The notes under the pieces were generated by a model. That model was given only the letters and a program-made list of their open reading frames with translations. It made no database searches and was not told the origin of the DNA. Position numbers and translations under genes: made by a program. From Elusimicrobiota bacterium (GTDB lineage Bacteria > Elusimicrobiota > Elusimicrobia > JACQJN01): 11,374 nucleotides of DNA. Within the stretch, counting starts at the first letter, position 1. Every line of letters begins with the position of its first letter. Where the stretch lies: the NCBI GenBank assembly GCA_016205045.1, contig JACQJM010000008.1:1-11374 (forward strand), written 5' to 3'. Of the stretch, positions 6,428-11,374 are shown one piece after another.

Positions 6428-7362
6428 TATGGAAACGTAAGGACCTTTTGGGCATTGAAGATATCACCCAGGAAGAGATCGAACATATTCTTGCCGAAGC
6501 ACAGAAAACTCCTGAGCCGGTTTTGGTGGGAAAATCCGTGGCACTTCTTTTCTTCGAGCCTTCCACACGCACACACACTTCCTTTGATCTGGCGGCCAAG
6601 CGTTTGGGAGCCACGGTCACAGGTGTTCCCATCGCTCAATCCAGCGTTCAGAAAGGAGAAAGTTTTCTGGATACCCTCAAAACCCTTGAGGCTATGGGTG
6701 TGAATCTGTTCGTGGTGCGTCACGGGGAGTCTGGGATTCTCCACCCTGTCGCCCCTCAGCTCCAGGCCAGCGTGATCAATGCGGGGGATGGGGCTCATGA
6801 ACATCCCACGCAAGCCCTTCTGGATTTTTACACGATCCTCCAACACAAAGGAAAGTTTAAGGGGTTAAAGGTGGTGATCGTGGGGGACATCTTGCACAGT
6901 CGTGTGGCGCGGTCCAACGTGTGGGGGCTCCTGCGGCTAGGAGCTCAAGTGACTTTGTGCGGTCCGGCCACTCTCGTTCCCAAAGAGGCTTCTGAGTGGG
7001 GGGTGGAGGTTTCCTATAATTTGGAGAAAGCTCTACAGGGGGCGGATGTAATCAATGTGTTGAGGTTGCAGTTGGAAAGGCAAAAAGAGAGTTTGATTCC
7101 TTCTCTGGCAGAGTACGCCAAACTGTACGGATTGGATGCGCAAAATTTATCCCTGGCCAAGCCTGATTGTTTGGTCCTGCACCCGGGGCCGATGAACCGC
7201 GGGGTGGAGATCAGTTCCGAGGTGGCGGACGGTTCTCAGTCAGCCATCCTGGAACAAGTTAAAAACGGCGTGGCCATCCGCATGGCAGTGTTAAGGCTTT
7301 TGTTATCGAGTCGATCGAAGAATGAAGAAAGCAGGGGAAGACTGAAAAAGGCGAAGGCATGA
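6424..7362 (+). CDS. pyrB: Aspartate carbamoyltransferase catalytic subunit PyrB
   Basis: PyrB condenses carbamoyl phosphate and aspartate to carbamoyl aspartate, the committed pyrimidine step. The 312-residue protein has FFEPSTRTHTSF (43-54; Ser-Thr-Arg-Thr binds carbamoyl phosphate), the mobile-loop SSVQKGES with Lys77, GDGAHEHPTQ (121-130), VGDILHSRVARSN and HPGPMNRGVEI. ATG 6424 overlaps the purE stop as ATGA and is preceded by AAGGGGA at 6407-6413. A lysine/arginine-rich tail of about 18 residues follows the last conserved helix. No pyrI regulatory subunit is seen. An adjacent class I dihydroorotase is the arrangement found where PyrB and PyrC form a complex, as in Aquifex; here that is an inference. 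Confidence 0.97.
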   Translation: MIWKRKDLLGIEDITQEEIEHILAEAQKTPEPVLVGKSVALLFFEPSTRTHTSFDLAAKRLGATVTGVPIAQSSVQKGESFLDTLKTLEAMGVNLFVVRHGESGILHPVAPQLQASVINAGDGAHEHPTQALLDFYTILQHKGKFKGLKVVIVGDILHSRVARSNVWGLLRLGAQVTLCGPATLVPKEASEWGVEVSYNLEKALQGADVINVLRLQLERQKESLIPSLAEYAKLYGLDAQNLSLAKPDCLVLHPGPMNRGVEISSEVADGSQSAILEQVKNGVAIRMAVLRLLLSSRSKNEESRGRLKKAKA

Positions 7363-8672
7363 CAAAAAACGGGCGGAAAATTTTAATCAAGGGAGGCCGG
7401 ATTCTAGATCCAAGCCAGAATTTGGATCGTGCTCTGGATCTTTTGATCGAAGGGGATCGCATCCAAGATCTGAAACCCAATATCCCTGCTCCGGTCAAGA
7501 CCACTGAGTTGGAGGTGTGGGAAGCCAAGGGACTCTGGGTCCTGCCTGGGTTGATCGATATGCATGTCCACCTTCGAGAGCCTGGTCGGGAAACGGACGA
7601 AACGATAGCCTCGGGGACAAGGGCGGCGGCCAGTGGAGGGGTCACCTCAGTTGTCTCCATGCCCAACACGGAGCCTCCCATCGATTCAGCCACTCTCATT
7701 CGCTTTGTTTTGGAAAAGGCCAAAAAAGAAGCCGTGGTGAATGTGTTTCCTTCGGGATGTGTGACCAAGGGACAAAAAGGAGAAGAGCTGGCCGAGATGG
7801 GGCTCATGGCCGAGGCGGGGGCGATTGCGTTCACGGATGACGGCAAGCCCGTTATGAACGCCCAGGTGATGCGCCGCGCCCTGGAGTACTCCAAATCTTT
7901 GGGATTCCCTGTTTTGGATCATTGTGAAGATGCCCACCTCTCGGGACAGGGGGTCATGAATGAGGGGGTGGTGTCTTCTCGGATGGGAGTGCGCGGGATC
8001 CCCACCGAATCCGAGACCCTTATGGCTTTACGGGATATTTCTCTGGCGGAATTGACCGGAGGACGACTCCATATCGCTCACGTCAGCTGTGCGGGGACGG
8101 TGGAAGCCGTTCGCCAGGCCAAAAGGCGCGGCGTTCGGGTGACCGCGGAAACTTGTCCGCATTATTTTGCCCTGACGGAAGAATCTTTGGTGAGCTTCAA
8201 CGCCAATTTCAAAATGAACCCTCCTTTGAGAAGAGACTCAGATGTGGAAGCGGTGAGAGAGGGCCTGAGGGATGGAACGCTGGATGCCATCGCCACCGAC
8301 CATGCCCCTCATTCTCCTTCGCGCAAAGAGATGGGACTTGAAGCGGCGCCTTTTGGGGTGATAGGGCTGGAGACCCTTCTGCCGCTAACCCTAACGACAT
8401 TGGTGCACTCCAAAGTTTTAACCCCGCTGGAGATGGTCCGGTGTGTGAGTACCCACCCGGCCAAACTCTTGGGTCTCAAAATGAAGGGAGGGCTGCGGGT
8501 GGGGATGGATGCCGATATCACGTTGGTGGACCCCAATAGGGAAAAAATTTTGACGGATCGATTTGAATCCAAATCCAAAAACTCTCCTTTTGTAGGCTGG
8601 AAGCTCAAAGGATTCCCCGTGGGAACGATCGTGGGTGGCAAAGTGGTTTATAAGGATGGGATGCTTGTATAA
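7359..8672 (+). CDS. pyrC: Dihydroorotase PyrC (class I)
   Basis: PyrC cyclises carbamoyl aspartate to dihydroorotate. The 437-residue amidohydrolase begins with a beta-sandwich strand (ILIKGGRILDP) and has metal ligands in DMHVHLREPG (His69, His71), FTDDGKPV (around Asp160-161), DHCED (His188), HVSCAG (His241) and IATDHAPHS (Asp314). AETCPHYF and FKMNPPLR are also present. The length and the HVHLREPG form identify the class I (long) family rather than the short E. coli type. The ATG overlaps the pyrB stop as ATGA, with an AAAAGG stretch seven bases upstream (7347-7351). The C-terminal SKSKNSPFVGWKLKG segment is normal for catalytically active members. No repeat insertions are present. Confidence 0.97.
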   Translation: MTKNGRKILIKGGRILDPSQNLDRALDLLIEGDRIQDLKPNIPAPVKTTELEVWEAKGLWVLPGLIDMHVHLREPGRETDETIASGTRAAASGGVTSVVSMPNTEPPIDSATLIRFVLEKAKKEAVVNVFPSGCVTKGQKGEELAEMGLMAEAGAIAFTDDGKPVMNAQVMRRALEYSKSLGFPVLDHCEDAHLSGQGVMNEGVVSSRMGVRGIPTESETLMALRDISLAELTGGRLHIAHVSCAGTVEAVRQAKRRGVRVTAETCPHYFALTEESLVSFNANFKMNPPLRRDSDVEAVREGLRDGTLDAIATDHAPHSPSRKEMGLEAAPFGVIGLETLLPLTLTTLVHSKVLTPLEMVRCVSTHPAKLLGLKMKGGLRVGMDADITLVDPNREKILTDRFESKSKNSPFVGWKLKGFPVGTIVGGKVVYKDGMLV

Positions 8673-9774
8673 GTTGGCGCTGAGACCTTTTTTATTCAGG
8701 ATGGATCCTGAGAGGGCGCACGATTCTTCTAAAAAGTTTCTGAGGGCCGCACAGGATTCTCGATTTATGCGTGGATTTTTTTCCCAGGTATTTTCATATC
8801 CCTGGGACCAGCCGGTTTCTGTGGGAGGGGTCGTGTTTCCCAATCCCGTGGGTCTGGCGGCTGGGTACGATAAGAACGGAGAGCTTTTGGGCATTATTCC
8901 CAGTTTCGGCTTTGGCTTTGTGGAGGTCGGCACTTTTACTCCTCACCCTCAATCCGGCAATCCTCTCCCGCGAATATTCCGCATCCCGGAAAAACAAGCG
9001 GTGCTCAACCGGTTAGGGTTCAACAACTGTGGGGCCCAGGAGGCGGTGCAGCATCTGAAGAAATTTCCCGTGACTCCTATTCCCATCGGGATCAATATCG
9101 GCAAGGGCGTGGAGACGCCCTTGGAGCAGGCCGCGGAGGACTATCTCACGTGTTTTAAGACTCTATTTCCCTACGCCGACTATTTTGTGCTGAACATCAG
9201 CTCCCCCAACACCGCGGAGCTCAAGAAACTGCATGAACCGTCTCGGTTGAGAAATCTTTTGGCCACCGTCACCTTGGAGAATGAGCGGCGCAAAACCAAC
9301 GCCAAGCTGCTTTTTATCAAAATTTCTCCCGATCTTTCGGATCAGGAACTTTCCGATGTGGTGGGGATCGCGGTGAGTTATAAAGTGGGAATCGTGTGTT
9401 GCAACACCACAAGCAAAGGGTTTAGGGTTCAGGGTTCAGGGGTGGAGTTTTTTGACCAGCCTCCAGCACCCTTCGCAGCGCTTCGGGTACCAGCCGGGAC
9501 TCCAGAGGAGTCCAGCGTGCTAGCCTCCAGCCTCCAGCCTCTAGAGTTTGGGGGTTTATCCGGAAAACCTTTAAAGGAAACATCCACACAGATGATCCGC
9601 AGGGTGAAGGAGATTTCCGCTGGAAAAATTCCCATCATCGGCGTGGGGGGGATTTTTACGGCGGCAGATGCTAAAGAGAAATTGGAAGCAGGGGCTGATT
9701 TAGTTCAGGTGTATACAGGATTGATTTACGAAGGCCCGGGATTGGTGAAGTCGATTTTGAGAGGATTAGCATAA
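8656..9774 (+). CDS. pyrD: Dihydroorotate dehydrogenase, quinone-dependent class 2 PyrD
   Basis: PyrD oxidises dihydroorotate to orotate with FMN and passes electrons to membrane quinones. From ATG 8656 it has 372 residues. The N-terminal helix region LYKLALRPFLFRMDPERAH, typical of the membrane-associating class 2, is followed by GLAAGYDKNGE (66-76), GFVEVGTFTPHPQ, NRLGFNN and NISSPNT (180-186; Ser183 is the expected catalytic base). FIKISPDL, NTT, GGLSG and IIGVGGIFTAADAKEKLEAGADLVQVYTG complete it. The start is uncertain. A TTG at 8665 has AAGGA (8652-8656) at ideal spacing and gives the most family-like N-terminus; a GTG at 8635 also exists. All overlap pyrC. Residues about 255-298 are a repeat-derived insertion between NTT and GGLSG, roughly 30 residues longer than the E. 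coli loop and next to the FMN/orotate site. Confidence 0.95.
   Translation: MGCLYKLALRPFLFRMDPERAHDSSKKFLRAAQDSRFMRGFFSQVFSYPWDQPVSVGGVVFPNPVGLAAGYDKNGELLGIIPSFGFGFVEVGTFTPHPQSGNPLPRIFRIPEKQAVLNRLGFNNCGAQEAVQHLKKFPVTPIPIGINIGKGVETPLEQAAEDYLTCFKTLFPYADYFVLNISSPNTAELKKLHEPSRLRNLLATVTLENERRKTNAKLLFIKISPDLSDQELSDVVGIAVSYKVGIVCCNTTSKGFRVQGSGVEFFDQPPAPFAALRVPAGTPEESSVLASSLQPLEFGGLSGKPLKETSTQMIRRVKEISAGKIPIIGVGGIFTAADAKEKLEAGADLVQVYTGLIYEGPGLVKSILRGLA
9418..9543. repeat. Composite repeat in pyrD: heptads plus a 63-nt palindromic element
   Basis: The block starts with 7-nt units GGGTTTA, GGGTTCA, GGGTTCA (9418-9438). It continues through a short spacer into GCCTCCA (9459-9465), the 63-nt element, then GCCTCCA, GCCTCCA, GCCTCTA (9523-9543). 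The palindrome is thus nested in a GCCTCCA heptad tract, and AGCCTCCAGC occurs directly at 9458-9467 and 9522-9531. The whole block is open reading frame. Confidence 0.85.
9463..9525 (+). repeat. 63-nt palindromic element, copy 1 (inside pyrD)
   Basis: This copy matches the reverse complement of 10501-10563 at 59 of 63 positions by direct comparison. The inner hairpin is GGACTCC (9497-9503), AGA, GGAGTCC (9507-9513). The outer arms are CCAGCAC and GTGCTAG. Read in the pyrD frame it gives the segment containing FAALRVPAGTPEESSVLA. Confidence 0.92.
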
Positions 9775-9779
9775 AAAGT

Positions 9780-9819
9780 TTTAGAACTCTAAAACTCTAT
9801 AACCCTATAACGCTATAAC
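9780..9819. repeat. Octanucleotide tandem tract in the pyrD-pyrF spacer
   Basis: Five degenerate 8-nt units fill the spacer: TTTAGAAC, TCTAAAAC, TCTATAAC, CCTATAAC, GCTATAAC. The tract ends four bases before the pyrF ATG and occupies the Shine-Dalgarno position; no GGAGG-like sequence is present. It is the only tract here with an 8-nt rather than a 7-nt unit. Confidence 0.85.
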
Positions 9820-9823
9820 TTTA

Positions 9824-10570
9824 ATGACAGAATTGATTGTCGCCTTGGATGTCTCCAGCCTGAGCGAGGCAGAAAGGATACTTGGGGAGCTCAAGGGGCA
9901 GGTCTCTTTTTATAAGGTGGGCTTGAGATTATTCACGGCCGAGGGGAAAAATGCCGTGGAGCTGGTACAGAAGTTTGGGGGAAAAGTTTTTCTGGACTTA
10001 AAGATGATGGATATCCCTCAAACGGTAGGAGACGCGATTCTAGAGGCTGGAAAGTTGGGAGCGTATTCCGTTTCCCTTTATTTGTGGGGAGGCATCCGAA
10101 TGCTGGAGGCTGCTTCCAGGGTGCAAAACCGGCCCAAGCTTTGGGGGGTGACGGTTTTGACCAGCCTGGGAGATGAAGATTTGAAATCGTTTGATGTGAG
10201 GGATATTAAAAATCTAGTGAAAGACTTGGCTCACATGGGGGAAGGTCTTCTGGATGGGTATGTCTGTTCGGGTCAGGAGCTTCAGGTTTTTCAAAACGGA
10301 TTCAAGAAAAAGCCCACCCTCATTGTGCCGGGAGTGCGTCCTGCGGGTTCGCCCATCGGAGATCAAAAGCGCGTGGTGACCCCTGCCGAGGCCGCCAAGC
10401 AGGGGGCGGATTTTATCGTGGTGGGCCGACCCATTTTAGCCACCGCGGAGCCGGCCAAGATGGTGGACAGCATATTACATGAACTCAAATCAGGATCAGT
10501 GGCCAGCACGCTGGACCCCTCTGGGGTCCCGGCTGGTACCCGAAGCACTGCGAAGGGTGCTGGGGGTTAG
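9824..10570 (+). CDS. pyrF: Orotidine 5'-phosphate decarboxylase PyrF with a repeat-derived C-terminal tail
   Basis: PyrF decarboxylates OMP to UMP. The 248-residue TIM-barrel protein has ALDV (Asp9 region), FYKVGL (Lys31), the catalytic Asp58-Leu-Lys60-Met-Met-Asp63 array and a C-terminal phosphate-binding part with VPGVRPAG, VVTPAEAAKQGADFIVVGRPI. Two motifs differ from the usual. The catalytic array reads DLKMMDIP rather than DLKFHDIP, and the strand normally reading like VHASGG is SLYLWGG (84-90). The catalytic Asp and Lys residues are all present, so activity is likely. Residues about 226-248 (VASTLDPSGVPAGTRSTAKG and on) come from the inverted copy of the element found in pyrD and lie beyond the normal C-terminus. 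The ATG follows an octanucleotide tract without a visible Shine-Dalgarno; pyrE starts five bases after the stop. Confidence 0.94.
   Translation: MTELIVALDVSSLSEAERILGELKGQVSFYKVGLRLFTAEGKNAVELVQKFGGKVFLDLKMMDIPQTVGDAILEAGKLGAYSVSLYLWGGIRMLEAASRVQNRPKLWGVTVLTSLGDEDLKSFDVRDIKNLVKDLAHMGEGLLDGYVCSGQELQVFQNGFKKKPTLIVPGVRPAGSPIGDQKRVVTPAEAAKQGADFIVVGRPILATAEPAKMVDSILHELKSGSVASTLDPSGVPAGTRSTAKGAGG
10501..10563 (-). repeat. 63-nt palindromic element, copy 2 (pyrF 3' end, inverted relative to pyrD)
   Basis: The inner hairpin is GGACCCC (10513-10519), TCT, GGGGTCC (10523-10529). The outer arms are CCAGCAC (10503-10509) and GTGCTGG (10557-10563). Relative to the pyrD copy, one inner-stem pair is C-G instead of T-A, a paired change that keeps the stem. 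It encodes the pyrF tail, and its G-rich end (GGGGG, 10562-10566) is the only Shine-Dalgarno-like sequence before pyrE. Confidence 0.92.
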
Positions 10571-10575
10571 AGAAA

Positions 10576-11178
10576 ATGGCTGAAGAAATCTTGAAGATAT
10601 TTGTGGAGTCGGGAGCTCTCCTAGAGGGTCACTTCCTTCTTTCTTCCGGACTTCACAGCGACCGCTATGTGCAGTGCGCTTTGGTGCTTCAAGATCCCGC
10701 GGCGGCGACGGCTCTGGGTGCAGCGGTAGCTAATTTGGTCTCCGAATCAGTGGAGGTGGTGGTTTCTCCGGCGCTGGGAGGAGTGATCATAGGACAGGAA
10801 GTGGCTCGAGCCCTCAAAGTCAAAGCCCTGTTCACCGAGAGAGAGAACGGAATCATGTCCTTGAGGCGCGGGTTTCACATTAAAGAAGGCCAACGGGTAT
10901 TGGTGGTGGAAGACGTTTTGACCACGGGAAAATCCACACGGGAAGTGATGGAGGTGGTGTTGGGGTGGGGAGGCAGGGTGGTGGCGATGGCCTCTCTCAT
11001 TTCGCGGGCGGAACCTTCTCTGGATTTGGGAATTCCGCGCTACCATTTGTTGCATCTTCCTCTTTCCCAATCTCCTTCGGAAAAATGTGGTTTGTGTCGG
11101 GCAGGGGTTCCACTAGTAAAACCCGGCAGCAGACCCCTTACCCTAACCCTCTCCCCTGAGGGGAGAGGAAAAAGGTGA
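10576..11178 (+). CDS. pyrE: Orotate phosphoribosyltransferase PyrE with a repeat-derived C-terminal tail
   Basis: PyrE transfers the phosphoribosyl group of PRPP to orotate, forming OMP for PyrF; the two genes are five bases apart. The 200-residue type I phosphoribosyltransferase has HFLLSSGLHSDRYVQC (19-34), SPALGGVIIGQEVARAL (64-80), LFTERENG (85-92) and the PRPP motif VLVVEDVLTTGKST (108-121). The last family-like part is CGLCRAGVPLVKPGSR (171-186). After it, PLTLTLSPEGRGKR (187-200) is a repeat read through until a TGA within the repeat. The natural protein would be expected to end close to KPGSR, so the original stop seems to have been lost or displaced. ATG 10576 gives the expected N-terminus. 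Confidence 0.95.
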   Translation: MAEEILKIFVESGALLEGHFLLSSGLHSDRYVQCALVLQDPAAATALGAAVANLVSESVEVVVSPALGGVIIGQEVARALKVKALFTERENGIMSLRRGFHIKEGQRVLVVEDVLTTGKSTREVMEVVLGWGGRVVAMASLISRAEPSLDLGIPRYHLLHLPLSQSPSEKCGLCRAGVPLVKPGSRPLTLTLSPEGRGKR

Positions 11179-11183
11179 GGGGA
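11131..11183. repeat. GC-rich hairpin repeat at the pyrE-purM junction
   Basis: Inner arms CCTCTCCCC (11148-11156) and GGGGAGAGG (11160-11168) pair around TGA. Outer arms CCCCTTACC (11134-11142) and GGTGAGGGG (11174-11182) pair with one U-G wobble. It encodes the last 14 or so residues of pyrE, supplies its stop (TGA 11176-11178) and ends in the purine-rich stretch serving as the purM ribosome binding site. It is related in layout to 1158-1203 in purL on the opposite strand. Confidence 0.8.
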
Positions 11184-11184
11184 G
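11178..11184 (+). promoter_or_regulatory. purM ribosome binding site provided by a repeat
   Basis: AGGGGAG lies eight bases before ATG 11193, ideal spacing. Most of it is the 3' arm of the repeat (GGTGAGGGG), which can pair with CCCCTTACC at 11134-11142, so access to it may depend on folding or on ribosomes finishing pyrE. This role is inferred from position only. Confidence 0.55.
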
Positions 11185-11192
11185 CCTTTAAA

Positions 11193-11374
11193 ATGTTGAC
11201 CTATAAAAAATCAGGGGTGGACATCCATAAGGCCGATCGATTGGTGGAGTTCATTCAAAAAAGAGCTCCAGCCATAGGAGGTTTTTCCGGGCTGTACCCT
11301 CTCGCTGGAAATGGAAAAACCTGCCTGCCGGCAGGCAGGAATTATCTGGTGGCCTCTACGGACGGGGTGGGCAC
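11193..11374 (+). CDS. purM: Phosphoribosylformylglycinamidine cyclo-ligase PurM (3'-partial)
   Basis: PurM (AIR synthetase) cyclises FGAM, the product of PurL/PurQ, to AIR with ATP; PurE acts two reactions later. Sixty residues are visible before the window ends. MLTYKKSGVDIHKADRLVEF matches the TYKDAGVDI start of the family, GGFSGLYPL matches the GGFGGLF segment, and LVASTDGVG matches the VSGTDGVGTK nucleotide-binding motif. Between them NGK and NYLVAS are separated by TCLPAGR (43-49), a 21-nt insertion carrying the 20-nt palindrome also found in purL. ATG 11193 is preceded by AGGGGAG at eight bases. The return to a purine gene after five pyr genes shows the two pathways interleave here. 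Confidence 0.93.
   Translation, partial: MLTYKKSGVDIHKADRLVEFIQKRAPAIGGFSGLYPLAGNGKTCLPAGRNYLVASTDGVG
11320..11339. repeat. 20-nt perfect palindrome inserted in-frame in purM
   Basis: It is identical to the purL palindrome at 658-677. Here the frame yields TCLPAGR rather than PACRQAG. With one preceding A, 21 nt separate AAA (Lys) from AAT (Asn), and removing them rejoins a normal PurM sequence in frame. Confidence 0.9.

Noticed and set aside
11134..11182. Rho-independent terminator between pyrE and purM
   Set aside because: The stem is strong but is followed by GGAGCCTTTAAAATG rather than a U run, and purM starts ten bases later with a good ribosome binding site.
658..11339. A CRISPR array or other spacer array
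   Set aside because: Repeats are few, belong to several unrelated families, are not regularly spaced, and lie within coding sequence.

Overview
The window is a dense, all-plus-strand nucleotide-biosynthesis cluster: purL (5' end missing), purQ, purF, purD, purE, pyrB, pyrC, pyrD, pyrF, pyrE and purM (3' end missing). Five steps of de novo UMP synthesis (aspartate transcarbamoylase to OMP decarboxylase) sit inside a run of IMP-pathway genes. Several genes are joined by short overlaps: 14 bp purL/purQ, 14 bp purD/purE, ATGA at purE/pyrB and at pyrB/pyrC. This suggests one co-transcribed, translationally coupled unit. No regulator, RNA gene, promoter or convincing terminator is visible, and no gene-free stretch exceeds about 50 bases. 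Genes not seen here are purS, purN, purK, purC, purB, purH, carA and carB.

Region by region: 1-2364 purL, opening just before the TWSEHC motif; 2351-3082 purQ; a 51-bp spacer of heptanucleotide repeats; 3134-4642 purF; 4657-5952 purD; 5939-6427 purE; 6424-7362 pyrB; 7359-8672 pyrC; about 8656-9774 pyrD; a 49-bp spacer of octanucleotide repeats; 9824-10570 pyrF; 10576-11178 pyrE; 11193 to the edge purM.

The unusual layer is a set of short palindromic and 7/8-nt tandem repeats scattered through these presumably essential genes. They lie inside coding sequence without breaking the frame (three in purL, one in purF, a composite in pyrD, one in purM), form C-terminal tails and sometimes stop codons (purF, pyrF, pyrE), or fill the spacers. 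Two copies of one 63-nt element occur in opposite orientation in pyrD and pyrF, with a compensatory base-pair change in the inner hairpin. An identical 20-nt palindrome occurs in purL and purM. In two places a palindrome is nested in a heptanucleotide tract that continues on both sides. This resembles in principle the protein-coding palindromic elements known from Rickettsia, but the families differ.

The organism is bacterial, with mid-range GC. The repeat style (the CCTGCC/GGCAGG palindrome, heptanucleotide tracts, in-gene palindromes) recalls metagenome-derived genomes of uncultured phyla such as Omnitrophota. This is a weak inference from recollection; protein phylogeny would be needed.
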